From positions 124,001 through 188,000 of the forward strand of contig NZ_PJEO01000050.1 of NCBI RefSeq assembly GCF_002843175.1: a DNA stretch of 64,000 nt, read 5' to 3'. The notes under the pieces are model-generated. The model had not been told where the DNA came from and made no database searches. It saw only the letters and a list, made by a program, of their open reading frames with translations. This document shows, in pieces, positions 26,459-35,901 of this stretch (position 1 is its first letter; every line of letters begins with the position of its first letter). The DNA comes from Confluentibacter flavum (lineage in GTDB: Bacteria > Bacteroidota > Bacteroidia > Flavobacteriales > Flavobacteriaceae). The position numbers were made by a program, and so were the translations under genes.

Positions 26459-28537
26459 ATGAGAAATTTTTCAATACACCTTTCCTTAAAAAGTAAACTG
26501 TTCCTTATTATAGTTATGGGGATGTTAGGGAGGGAAATTTATTCACAGGAAATGCCTTTCTCCCTTTGTCCCATACAGGATCAGCCCAATAATATTCATA
26601 ACTATTTGATGGAGTCAGCAAAAAAAGTTTCCAATAGTTTTTTCAATGATATAAATACGCTTGAGGACTGGCAGGCGGTCCGTGATGAACGTTATCAGGA
26701 ACTTGTTGAGATGCTGGGGTTGAACGACGTTCCTTTAAAAGGGGTTCGGTCTCCTTTGAATATTAAACAGGTGGGAACTATCCATATGTCCGGCTATAGG
26801 ATAGAAAAAATTTACTATGAATCACTTCCCAATCTCTATGTGCCAGCTAATTTATATATACCAAATGGTATTAAAAAACCAGTACCAGCCATATTGTACC
26901 TGTGTGGACATGCCGATACCCAAAAGGTATATTACCAAGGTCTGGCCCATAAATTTGCCCAACTCGGTTTTGTATGTCTTATAATTGAAACGATTCAGTG
27001 GGGGGAAGTTCGCGGAGAGCACTGGGGAACCAATACCAATGGTTGGTTTCATTGGTATAGCCGGGGATACAATCCAGGAGGTGTGGAGTTGTGGAATGGT
27101 ATCAGAGGCTTGGATCTCTTAACTCAAATGCCTGAAGTGGATTCGGAGGCGCTGGGGGTCACAGGCGCTTCGGGAGGAGGGTCGCAGAGCTGGTATTTGG
27201 CAGCGCTCGACGATCGGGTTAAAGCAGCTGCCCCTGCGGCTGGTGGAGAAAAACTATATGCGGAAATATGTCAGAAGACTATTGATCACCAATGCGATTG
27301 TATGAGACCGTTGAATACCTACCAAAGGGATTTTTCCGATATAGGAGCTCTAATCGCTCCAAGACCATTCATGATCGCCGCACCAAACCGGGATGCATTA
27401 TTTGCGATTGAATCGGTGAGGGAGCTTCATGAAGATGTAAAGCACGTGTATGATTTATATGGCGCATCCGAAAACATTTCCTTGATAGAAGCTGATGGTG
27501 GTCATGGGGATCGTGAGACATTGCGCCCAAAGATTTTTTCATTTTTTATGAAACATCTAATGGGGAAAATCGTTCATCCAAATGAAATAGGAGATATAAA
27601 CAAGTCAGAAAAAGCACAGTTGTCCTTAGAACAATTAAGGGTATATGTTAAAGGCGCACCCAAGGACGATAGGACCACGACCATTCAGGAATCGTTCATT
27701 GAATTGGCAAAACCATTAAATGTAAAGAATCATGCCCAACTGGAAGATTACAAGAGCAAGGTAATTGATTTTTTGAAGAATAAGACATTTAGGGCCTTCC
27801 CGAAAAAGCCGGGTCTTCTTGATGTTAGATGGGAGTACAGAACGACGGAAGAGGCAAAATATGGTGTACAGACATATAGTTTTGTTCCTGAAGAAGGGTG
27901 GAGGTTGAACTTTACCATATATTGGAATAAGCCTCCTGAACAAGAACAATCAATTTTATTGGTCCTCAGGAACCCGGACGAACCATTTATGGATTTTGGA
28001 AAATTTGTGTCTGGAATTGACCCAAATCAGACCATCGTCTATTTAGACGCCAGAGGAATAGGAGAAACAGGTTGGTCTCCAAATATGCAATGGCATATTC
28101 GAAGGTCATTGGCCTGGACAGGGAGAACCATTGCCTCAATGCGGGTTTATGATGTTCTTAGATGTATGGAAGCATTGGCGTCAATTCCTGGCTTGGGTAA
28201 GGACAAGCTTAGTTTCAGTCTTGCGGCCGAGGGGGAAATGTCTGTAGTGGCATTGTACACATCTTTGTTACATGGAAATATAAATACAATCCTTGTCAAA
28301 AATCCACCAGAGAGCCAAAATATGGCCAGTAGTCCTGATGGAAGGGGAGAGGCTATAGAGATGTTGAACTGCCTAAGGGTCACGGATCTTGCGCAAGTTG
28401 CTGGGATGAATATGTCTACCAAGTTTATAGGAATTGGGGAATTGCCCGAGACGTATAAATGGACTCAACAGGTTTACGAAACTTTAAATCCCAGTAATTT
28501 CCAGATCATTGATAGTTTTTCTGAATGGAAGCCCTGA
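26459..28537 (+). CDS. Tandem alpha/beta hydrolase (acetylxylan-esterase-like), second half degenerate
   Basis: About 692 residues from the ATG at 26459, which begins a clean signal peptide (KLFLIIVMGMLGREIYSQ); the ATG at 26420 would add 13 residues. The first half is a complete hydrolase: oxyanion region LYLCGHAD, nucleophile GASGGGS (S about 237), acid in PNRDAL (about 311) and histidine in DGGHGD (about 348), similar to acetylxylan esterase/dienelactone hydrolase proteins. The second half (about 450-690) repeats the fold, but the nucleophile position reads LAAEGEMS, so no serine in a GxSxG setting. Likely a periplasmic O-deacetylase or methyl-esterase with a catalytically inactive partner domain. 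It starts about 50 bases after the preceding stop. Confidence 0.75.
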   Translation: MRNFSIHLSLKSKLFLIIVMGMLGREIYSQEMPFSLCPIQDQPNNIHNYLMESAKKVSNSFFNDINTLEDWQAVRDERYQELVEMLGLNDVPLKGVRSPLNIKQVGTIHMSGYRIEKIYYESLPNLYVPANLYIPNGIKKPVPAILYLCGHADTQKVYYQGLAHKFAQLGFVCLIIETIQWGEVRGEHWGTNTNGWFHWYSRGYNPGGVELWNGIRGLDLLTQMPEVDSEALGVTGASGGGSQSWYLAALDDRVKAAAPAAGGEKLYAEICQKTIDHQCDCMRPLNTYQRDFSDIGALIAPRPFMIAAPNRDALFAIESVRELHEDVKHVYDLYGASENISLIEADGGHGDRETLRPKIFSFFMKHLMGKIVHPNEIGDINKSEKAQLSLEQLRVYVKGAPKDDRTTTIQESFIELAKPLNVKNHAQLEDYKSKVIDFLKNKTFRAFPKKPGLLDVRWEYRTTEEAKYGVQTYSFVPEEGWRLNFTIYWNKPPEQEQSILLVLRNPDEPFMDFGKFVSGIDPNQTIVYLDARGIGETGWSPNMQWHIRRSLAWTGRTIASMRVYDVLRCMEALASIPGLGKDKLSFSLAAEGEMSVVALYTSLLHGNINTILVKNPPESQNMASSPDGRGEAIEMLNCLRVTDLAQVAGMNMSTKFIGIGELPETYKWTQQVYETLNPSNFQIIDSFSEWKP

Positions 28538-28936
28538 AGCATTTATGTGTTTATCCATTGCCAATCAATAAATATTTTTTAATGAATGGCATACATTAGG
28601 AAAAACATTTAAAAGTGCGATCTATCCGAAGATAGCTTTTATTTCTTAATATGAAGATTTCTTTTTTAGATATAGAAAGGCTTTGTTATGAGATCATGTA
28701 ATTGAAATCTAACAGTATCGTTGTAGAAATATCTTTATAGTCGTTCCGTTTACTTCTAAATTTTCTTGAAGATGCCATTACATTAAAAATCCCTCCTTGC
28801 ATGAAGGTTAATTTTATAATTTTTGAGAGTATATTTTTATTAAAATAAGCTTATGAAAGATATTTATATTTAAATAGTTGCTTTTAAATAGTTATGTTAT
28901 TATATTTCGTTATTTTTAATTTAATTAATAGATTCG
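28538..28936. other. A+T-rich intergenic region with promoter candidate
   Basis: About 400 bases without a credible gene. The 3' part holds a promoter candidate for the DUF5107 gene (28878-28908). I see no strong terminator for the preceding gene and no repeat. Confidence 0.5.
28878..28908 (+). promoter_or_regulatory. Candidate promoter of the DUF5107-TPR gene
   Basis: TTG at 28878-28880, a 20-base spacer, and TATATTTC at 28901-28908 match the Bacteroidota pattern TTG-N(19-21)-TAnnTTTG with one mismatch. The start codon lies 28 bases downstream of the -7 box. Confidence 0.45.
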
Positions 28937-31900
28937 ATGAACAATAGATGGTCACCTTTAATAATTTGTTTTCTACTTATACAGTTGGGTTATGGTCAAA
29001 AAGCAAGTATATATGAAAAAAAGATAGTTATGGAAACATATATGTTCTCCGATCCAAATCCAGTTCCAGATATGGAAAAGAACTATCCTTATTTTAAATA
29101 TGAAGGTTTTACGAATAAGAGCAGTCAAAAGGAATGGAATATGGTGATTCTGGAGAACGACTACATAAAAGTATTTGTTAATACCGATGTAGGGGGTAAA
29201 ATTTGGGGTGCAATCGAAAAATCTACTGGTGGTGAATTTTTGTATTATAATGAAGTGGTTAAATTTAGGGATGTTGCTCATCGGGGGCCTTGGACATCAG
29301 GAGGCCTTGAATTTAATTATGGTATTATGGGTCATACCTCGACCTGTGCCACTCCCCAGGACTATGTTATCAAGAATAATGAAGATGGAAGTGTTTCCTG
29401 TATTATAGGTGCGATCGACCTACATACCCAGACCAAGTGGAATGTAGAGATAAACCTTCAAAAAGACAAGGCATTTGTAGAGACCATCAGTTCCTGTTTC
29501 AATACGGGTAACCTCCCTGTTCCTTTTTACCACTATTCCAATGCCGCAGCCAAGGTTGATGGCGATTTGGAATTTATTTTTCCTGGAAGCCATCATATTG
29601 GACATGATCGTCAAGTAGGCAAATGGCCTAAAGATGACAATAGGGATATTTCCTTTTATAGGAATAATGACTTTGGAGGGCCAAAATCCTATCATATCAT
29701 TAATAGTATTGCCGAATTTATGGGAGGATATTATCACGATGATGATTTTGGTTTTGGAAATATTCATGAGTACGATAAAATGCCGGGTAGAAAACTTTGG
29801 ATCTGGGGTCTTTCGGATGAAGGAATGATATGGGAAGACCTCTTAACTGATTCTGACGGACAGTACATTGAATTTCAGACAGGGTCTACATTCAATCAGG
29901 CCATGGATGAAAGTACTTTTACGCCTTTTAAGCACCGTGAATTTACACCTTATGATAGTGATATTTCTTCCGAAATATATTTTCCTCTAAAGAAAACGGG
30001 TGGAATGGTAAAAGCCAATAGAAATGCCGTACTCAATGTAAATGACATAAACGATTCCATTATTGGGATACGGTTAAGTGCCTTGGCTCCGCTGAATGCT
30101 AATTTGGTTGTACGTTCTAAAAATAAAGTAATAGCAACTTTCACTTTACAACTTAAGCCTTTGGACCTGTTTACTGGTAAGGTGAACGTAGGGGTAGATA
30201 AGGATTTTGAAATAGAAGTAGGGAATTCTATTTTATTATACAGTTCCAAAATGGAAATGGAAAATTATATTGTCGATAGGCCGGTCATTGCTAATGAAGA
30301 GTTTAACTGGAATTCTGCTGTTGGATTATTTACCAAAGGCTTGGAAACGGAAAAGCAATATGCATATGTAAAGGGGGGGTACCCCAGGAAAGTTGCGCAG
30401 GAACTCTATATGAAATCTCTGGAACTGGATCCGGCGTATGCCCCTGCCCTAAATAGGGTCGCTTTCAATCATTACAGGGCTATGCAATACGGGAAGGCGC
30501 TTTTATATATCAAGAAATCTCTTTCGATAAACACCTATGATCCAGAGGCAAATTATCTTTTTGGAATTGTAAATGCCAAAATCGGCGAATTGGCCAATGC
30601 GCTGAGCGGGTTTTATATTGCCTCTCAATCCACTTCCCATAGAAGCGCGGCTTATACCGAATTGGCGAAATTATATATGAAGCAAAACAACCTAGACAAG
30701 GCGATGATAGAGGTCAGCAAGGCTTTGGATTATAACAGGTCTAATATGGTAGCCCTTGAAATAAAGGCGCTAATTTTCCGTTTACAAAAAAAATCGGAAG
30801 AAGCTGACGAGATCTTGGATGAGCTCTATGGTCTAGACAATACTAATTCATTCGTGGTAAATGAAAAAATATTGATTGGTAATTCGGAATCTAAAGATTT
30901 ACAAACCTTGATTACAAATGAACTGCAGGCTGAATCCTATATTGATTTAGCCTTGAAATATTATGGTGTTGGCCGTGATAAAGAAAGCATCTCAGTTCTA
31001 ATGGCCAGTCCAAGGGATGTAAAAGTATTATTACTGCTGGCTTTTTTAGATGTTTCCAATAGGAACGACTGGCTTGAAATGGCCTTGAAAACCTCCCCAT
31101 ACTTGGTATTTCCCTTTAGGACGGAACTTTATGAGGCTCTAACCGAATTAATGGAATTAAGTGATGATTGGAAACTTAAATATTACGCAGCATTAATTCT
31201 TTGGAAGAAAGACATGACCAAAGAGGCAAAAGAACTTGTATTGAAATGTAGGGATTTACCTGACTATGCACCCTTTTATTTGGCAAAGGCCAAATTATTT
31301 TCTGATGACAGCCCCATAATAAAATCTTCTCTTGAACGGGCTAGAGCCATTTCCCCCAGTGATTGGCGGGTACAACTAGCCCTCGTAGATCAGTTGATGA
31401 AGGAAAAAAAATACTTGGAGGCTTCCAAAATTGCCAAAAAAAATTATTCTGCCAACCCAGAGAATTCGATTATGGGAATTAGGTATGTGAATGTCCTGCT
31501 GAAATTGGGAAAATACAAAGAAACTGTGTCTTTTTTAGAAGGGATGGAAATCATCCCATTTGAAGGGGCTATAGAGGGTAGGATGATCTACCATGAGGCT
31601 GCAATTCGTCTATCTTTCGATGCTTTGAAAAAAGGGGATTATGTTTCGGCCATACAATATGTGGAGAAGGCAAAACTATGGCCAAAGAAATTAGGGAGCG
31701 GGAAACCCTATAATGTTGATGAGCGTCTTGAAAATGCTATTTTGGCCTATTGCTATGAAAAAATGGGGAAGAGGGGACTGGCTTTAAAATACAATCTAAA
31801 GGTCACTGATTATTTGCTTGATCGGAACGATAGAGAAAATTCAAAATTATACCTGCAGGTACTGGCACTCCGAAGAACTGGTGAGGTAGCCAAATCAAAA

Positions 31901-32089
31901 CAACTTATTAATGACGCTTTTAGTAAGGATACTGAAAACGTGTACATCCAATGGGTCATTGCAATGGATAAAGGAGATAGTTCCAATGGCACACTTACCA
32001 AAGAAGGGATGGAACAAATCATTGAAAATCCTTTAGAAAACCAATTTTTATTAGTAAAGGATTTTTTGGATATCACAAGGATTGAATAA
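28937..32089 (+). CDS. DUF5107 and TPR-repeat exported protein
   Basis: A 1050-residue protein with a signal peptide (LIICFLLIQLGYGQ). Residues about 30-330 match the DUF5107 type: an aldose-epimerase-like beta-sandwich with WNMVILENDYIKVFVN, GGKIWGAIEK, GPWTSGGLEFNYG and PFYHYSNAAA. Residues about 465-1000 are helical tetratricopeptide-like repeats (for example AQELYMKSLELDPAYAPALN). DUF5107 proteins recur in Bacteroidota polysaccharide loci and their biochemical activity is not established to my knowledge. The conserved histidines and acidic residues in the first domain would be consistent with carbohydrate binding or catalysis. It is followed after 11 bases by a CE2-like esterase gene, suggesting joint expression. 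Confidence 0.8.
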   Translation: MNNRWSPLIICFLLIQLGYGQKASIYEKKIVMETYMFSDPNPVPDMEKNYPYFKYEGFTNKSSQKEWNMVILENDYIKVFVNTDVGGKIWGAIEKSTGGEFLYYNEVVKFRDVAHRGPWTSGGLEFNYGIMGHTSTCATPQDYVIKNNEDGSVSCIIGAIDLHTQTKWNVEINLQKDKAFVETISSCFNTGNLPVPFYHYSNAAAKVDGDLEFIFPGSHHIGHDRQVGKWPKDDNRDISFYRNNDFGGPKSYHIINSIAEFMGGYYHDDDFGFGNIHEYDKMPGRKLWIWGLSDEGMIWEDLLTDSDGQYIEFQTGSTFNQAMDESTFTPFKHREFTPYDSDISSEIYFPLKKTGGMVKANRNAVLNVNDINDSIIGIRLSALAPLNANLVVRSKNKVIATFTLQLKPLDLFTGKVNVGVDKDFEIEVGNSILLYSSKMEMENYIVDRPVIANEEFNWNSAVGLFTKGLETEKQYAYVKGGYPRKVAQELYMKSLELDPAYAPALNRVAFNHYRAMQYGKALLYIKKSLSINTYDPEANYLFGIVNAKIGELANALSGFYIASQSTSHRSAAYTELAKLYMKQNNLDKAMIEVSKALDYNRSNMVALEIKALIFRLQKKSEEADEILDELYGLDNTNSFVVNEKILIGNSESKDLQTLITNELQAESYIDLALKYYGVGRDKESISVLMASPRDVKVLLLLAFLDVSNRNDWLEMALKTSPYLVFPFRTELYEALTELMELSDDWKLKYYAALILWKKDMTKEAKELVLKCRDLPDYAPFYLAKAKLFSDDSPIIKSSLERARAISPSDWRVQLALVDQLMKEKKYLEASKIAKKNYSANPENSIMGIRYVNVLLKLGKYKETVSFLEGMEIIPFEGAIEGRMIYHEAAIRLSFDALKKGDYVSAIQYVEKAKLWPKKLGSGKPYNVDERLENAILAYCYEKMGKRGLALKYNLKVTDYLLDRNDRENSKLYLQVLALRRTGEVAKSKQLINDAFSKDTENVYIQWVIAMDKGDSSNGTLTKEGMEQIIENPLENQFLLVKDFLDITRIE

Positions 32090-32100
32090 AGTTGACTAAC

Positions 32101-33207
32101 ATGGTTAAAATGGGTACAATTAGATTTGTAAAAATGTTGATATCGGCCAATATGGCACTTAGTCTTTCTAGTTGCAATACAGATAAGGCGGTATTTGTAA
32201 CGTATAATGATCCACATATTGTTTATGAAGGGCGCATAGATACGACTAAAGTAAATGGGGCGCAATTATATTGGTCAGGTACCTCTATTAAGTTAAATTT
32301 TCATGGTGCCTCAATTGCTGCCAATATGAAAGATTCTGACGGGGATAACTATTATAATATCAGTATAGACAATGATATTGTTGGGGTAATACGACCCGAC
32401 ACAGTGCAAAGGGAATATTTATTGGCTTCGGGTCTGTCCAAAAAAAATCACACTGTTGAAATCTTTAAAAGAACGGAATGGAACAGAGGGAATTCTACTT
32501 TTCAAGGATTTAGAATAAACGGTAGGGCTAAAGTCTTGGGGCCTTCACCTTCCCCAAAAAGAAAAATGGAATTCTATGGGAATTCCATCACCGCAGGCTA
32601 TGCAGTGGAAGACTATTCTGGGAAGGACTCTCCAGATAGTACCTACACCAATAATTATCTTAGTTATGCGGCCATAACTGCTAGGCATTTCAAGGCCGAA
32701 TATAGATGTATATGTAGAAGCGGCATCGGAATAACAATAAGTTGGGAACCACTGACAATGCCTGAAATGTACGATCGGTTAGTGCCGCAAGATACTACAA
32801 GTAAATGGGACTTTTCCCTATATTCGCCAGATGTTGTGGTTATAAATTTACTGCAAAACGATTCTTGGCTTATAGATATGCCGGATCACCAGGAATTTAA
32901 GAGACGGTTTGGTAATAAGGCTCCAAAAGAAAATGTGATTATATCAGCTTACCAAGATTTTATAGTTTCGATTAGGGAACATTATCCCAGGGCTCATATT
33001 ATCTGTGCTCTCGGGAATATGGATGCAACTAAAAAGGATTCAAAATGGCCGGAATTCATATATAAAGCGGTCAATAATTTAAACGACCCTAAAATAGATG
33101 TGCTTATAATACCTTATAAAAATACCGATAATCATCCCAGTAAACAAGAACAGAAAGTAATGGCCCAAAAATTGATTGCGTTTATTGATGAAAATGTTGT
33201 TTGGTGA
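32101..33207 (+). CDS. CE2-like SGNH esterase lipoprotein
   Basis: About 368 residues from the ATG at 32101 (a TTG at 32092 is less likely). A lipoprotein signal ends at LSSC. Layout follows carbohydrate esterase family 2: an N-terminal beta-sandwich (about 35-145) and a C-terminal SGNH hydrolase. The nucleophile is the serine of EFYGNSITAGYAVED (block I, normally GDS, here GNS), the asparagine of LLQNDSW stands in the block III position (GxND, here QND), and the catalytic histidine is in NTDNHPSKQEQ. CE2 enzymes remove acetyl groups from beta-linked sugars. Its neighbours indicate periplasmic deacetylation of the target glycan. Confidence 0.82.
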   Translation: MVKMGTIRFVKMLISANMALSLSSCNTDKAVFVTYNDPHIVYEGRIDTTKVNGAQLYWSGTSIKLNFHGASIAANMKDSDGDNYYNISIDNDIVGVIRPDTVQREYLLASGLSKKNHTVEIFKRTEWNRGNSTFQGFRINGRAKVLGPSPSPKRKMEFYGNSITAGYAVEDYSGKDSPDSTYTNNYLSYAAITARHFKAEYRCICRSGIGITISWEPLTMPEMYDRLVPQDTTSKWDFSLYSPDVVVINLLQNDSWLIDMPDHQEFKRRFGNKAPKENVIISAYQDFIVSIREHYPRAHIICALGNMDATKKDSKWPEFIYKAVNNLNDPKIDVLIIPYKNTDNHPSKQEQKVMAQKLIAFIDENVVW

Positions 33208-33469
33208 AACTATTGTTGGGATTTGAAATTTTGAAGATTAATTACGCATATTGGAAAGGACATTTAAGTTAGGCTTCGGAATGCCGTTGAGAAGTTGGAC
33301 TACCTCTTTTCATGGCAGAGAATTATGCGCCAAAACGTTTTGGTAGAAAAAAGGTTTTATGTGGAAGAGCATAAATTAAGGAGATGGGAATAAGTGAGAA
33401 ATATTTGTTGACTGCAAAGTAGTGAACTATAGCAAACGTGATTTTCCCAACAATTAAATATAAAGACAG

Positions 33470-34018
33470 ATGAAAATTAGACTTTTCTTAGTAGTATTGA
33501 TATGTTCCGTTTATGTGGGTAATTCCCAAGGATCATATAAATTATCCAATAAAAGTATTCTTAAAATAAACGGTTCCTCCACATTGCATGATTGGGTGGT
33601 TACAGCCAATTCCAAAGAGGGATCGATGATTATTCTGGATGGTGGGAAACCAAATAATTTAAAAATACAGGTAGAAGTGGCTCAAATAAAAAGTGAACCT
33701 GGGGCAGCCATGGATAAGAAAATGCATGTTGCCCTAAAGGAAGAAGAGTGCCCAAATATTTATTTCGAGTCTAAAGTGGTAAAGAAGATGGACGGTATGG
33801 AGAATACTTATCTCGTTACTGGCATACTTAACATTGCGGGGGTAGGATTAGAAATTGATATTAAATCAATATTGAAACAGTTTGGAGGGGGCTATATTCT
33901 TAAAGGTTTTAAAGAGATCAAGCTTCGGGATTTTAATATAGAGCCCCCAACCGCCATGTTTGGACAAATCGTCGTTGGCGAGTTAGTTACAATTGATTTT
34001 AATCTGATTTTTGAATAG
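33470..34018 (+). CDS. YceI-family exported lipid-binding-fold protein
   Basis: A 182-residue protein with a signal peptide (LFLVVLICSVYVGNSQG). The mature part starts with the family pattern LKINGSSTLHDWVV and continues as an eight-stranded lipocalin-like barrel, with AGVGLEIDI and the closing IDFNLIFE strand. YceI proteins bind isoprenoid-type hydrophobic molecules in the periplasm. Why one sits in a glycan locus is unclear; it has 262 bases in front, so it may be a separate transcript. A stretch before it at 33349-33359 contains AAAGGTTTTAT, close to the motif seen upstream of the fucose genes. Confidence 0.85.
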   Translation: MKIRLFLVVLICSVYVGNSQGSYKLSNKSILKINGSSTLHDWVVTANSKEGSMIILDGGKPNNLKIQVEVAQIKSEPGAAMDKKMHVALKEEECPNIYFESKVVKKMDGMENTYLVTGILNIAGVGLEIDIKSILKQFGGGYILKGFKEIKLRDFNIEPPTAMFGQIVVGELVTIDFNLIFE

Positions 34019-34033
34019 GAATACTATTCCTAT
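34015..34033 (+). terminator. Hairpin at the end of the yceI-like gene
   Basis: ATAGGAAT (34015-34022) and ATTCCTAT (34026-34033) form an 8-base-pair stem with a 3-base loop that includes the stop codon. A T-rich stretch (ACTTTTTTA) follows about ten bases later. It lies between convergent genes and could serve either strand. Confidence 0.4.
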
Positions 34034-34103
34034 CAACAGTTACTTTTTTAGTAATAAGTAAGCAAAGCATTTTATGGAAGGTTGTTGCTTACACGTTCAT
34101 GTT

Positions 34104-35135
34104 CTATTCATCCAAAACGGTCTTCCAAAATTGTTTTTGTTCTTCAGGAGAGGGTTCTGTTTTAGGGCTCACCAATCTAAAACCAATAAAACTTGAATCG
34201 GTATTCCACCAAAAACTTTTTGGTATCTGTGGGTCTCTTTTTTGTAATATTAAACTAGAGGCAAATCTTGCCGAAGATCTTAGATGATGTGCGTCATCTT
34301 TCCATGATCCACCTTTTATAACCCTTGGATGGATTGACGTAGGTTTGACCCATGGGTTTTTGCTTTCCGTAATGGCTAAGGCATCTTCCCTATACTCATC
34401 CATTGTCCATTCGGACACATTGCCGTGCATATCATAGAGCCCCCATTGATTGGGTAGTTTGCTTCCAACCTTGGCGTATTGGTTTTTAGAGTTTTTATAA
34501 TAAACGGCATATTTATCTAGGTCGGTCACTTCGTCCCCAAATGAATAGGCCGTATTTGTGCCCGCTTTAGCAGCATATTCCCACTCCGCTTCAGTCGGCA
34601 ATCTATAAAACCGACCAGTTATGGTGCTTAACCATTTGCAGAATACCAGCGCGGAATAAGTGGACATGCTTATTGCCGGATATCCTGCCTTTCCCATGCC
34701 GTTTGATGGGTCTTCATAAGGAGGGCTGGGTCTCGTGATGGCATCAACAGAATGAAGCTTATCTGTCTCCAATGTCTGGAAGTGCTTTTGGTTTTGCGTA
34801 TAGAAAAGTTCAAACACTTCCCAGACCAGTTCATATTTTCCCATATAAAATGCGTCCACTTCAACTTTTTTCATAGGGCCTTCATCAACATTTCTGTCTT
34901 TCTGTGAATCTGGGCTCCCCATTATGAAAGTTCCTTTAGGAATCATAACCATATCGAAAGTGATATCAGTGGCAGGGATTTCTTCTTTATATCCCTCTCG
35001 GGATTCTGGCTGCTTATCTTGCTTATCAACCATGGGATTATAAGTTTTACAGGATTCAAGTCCAATAATAGAAAGGAAAAGAAGAAAAAAAATAAGGTAT
35101 GTGGTGCTATCTGATTGTTGTGTTGTTTTATACAC
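34104..35135 (-). CDS. Formylglycine-generating-enzyme-fold lipoprotein (catalytic cysteines absent)
   Basis: A 343-residue lipoprotein (lipobox GLESC near residue 29). The SUMF1/FGE-sulfatase fold is clear from MVMIPKGTFIMGS, YRLPTEAEWEYAA, GLYDMHGNVSEW and RVIKGGSW. In active formylglycine-generating enzymes two cysteines follow the GGS motif; here that stretch is WKDDAHHLRSSAR and has none. It is therefore probably not a sulfatase-maturing enzyme. GldJ/GldK of the gliding/type IX machinery are lipoproteins of the same fold, so a structural or secretion-related role is one possibility; local glycan processing is another. No sulfatase gene lies in the window, which agrees with the missing cysteines. 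Confidence 0.82.
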   Translation of the reverse strand: MYKTTQQSDSTTYLIFFLLFLSIIGLESCKTYNPMVDKQDKQPESREGYKEEIPATDITFDMVMIPKGTFIMGSPDSQKDRNVDEGPMKKVEVDAFYMGKYELVWEVFELFYTQNQKHFQTLETDKLHSVDAITRPSPPYEDPSNGMGKAGYPAISMSTYSALVFCKWLSTITGRFYRLPTEAEWEYAAKAGTNTAYSFGDEVTDLDKYAVYYKNSKNQYAKVGSKLPNQWGLYDMHGNVSEWTMDEYREDALAITESKNPWVKPTSIHPRVIKGGSWKDDAHHLRSSARFASSLILQKRDPQIPKSFWWNTDSSFIGFRLVSPKTEPSPEEQKQFWKTVLDE

Positions 35136-35901
35136 TTTAGAATGTTTTTTGTTTGAGGTTATAAAAATATTACAAATAATTCAAATCAAGTGTATCAAAG
35201 TCATAATAATCCTCCTAAAATTTAAATTTCTTTAAATAAGTCATTGATAATAAATACTATTATATACTTGTTGATTACGGATTTATACAAGAAAACCCTT
35301 GGCTGAATTGAGTAATAAGTCTGTTAATATTTTTACTTGGGAGTATTTGAATACAGAAACTGGATTAATAATTATGTTAAAAATGTATAAGTGATTGTAA
35401 GATAAAACTTCGTTAACTATATTTAACTAAAAAAGGTTTTATAAATAAAATTAAAGGTTTTATAAATAATAATAAATAAAAAATAAGATAATGTGCATTT
35501 TTTTTTGTTATTTATATGATTATGCATATTTTTGAAAAAATAAGTGTCATTTTTAATTAATGTACAGTTGTTTTAAAAGCTTAAATTTATGAAAAGGTTT
35601 TTTTTCATTTTATACTTATTGTCTTAATATAATGACGAAGAATAAAGGGAAGTACATCTAGGGACTATTTTTTTTGCTTTCTAATGCCTAGCACCGAACT
35701 ATAAGTTACGAGAAATTTACAGATGAATTAGGAAGCAGGTATTGACTAATTAGTGAGTGGAACGAGATGTTTGCCTGCCCGCAAGAAAATTGATTTAAAG
35801 GACTATTGGAAGTTAATTAAAAGTGGAGATTAGCAGTTGTTTTATTAGTATAAATAATTATTTCATCTTAGGGTCGGATAAACATTTATAAACTAAAGTA
35901 A
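35136..35901. other. Divergent intergenic region upstream of the DUF6786-fucI-fucP genes
   Basis: A 766-base, very A+T-rich region. It contains the 17-base tandem repeat at 35432-35469. I see no credible gene. The last 80 bases before the DUF6786 start must hold a promoter, but no good TTG/TAnnTTTG pair stands out. Confidence 0.5.
35432..35469. repeat. 17-base direct repeat, possible operator
   Basis: AAAGGTTTTATAAATAA occurs at 35432-35448 and at 35453-35469, with starts 21 bases apart (two helical turns). The first 12 bases also occur on the minus strand at 21101-21112 upstream of the GH88 gene, and a near copy lies at 53081-53098 upstream of the haloperoxidase-like gene. Confidence 0.6.

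Noticed and set aside
34104-35135. Active formylglycine-generating enzyme
   Set aside because: The fold is right, but the two catalytic cysteines after the GGS motif are absent and no sulfatase is nearby.
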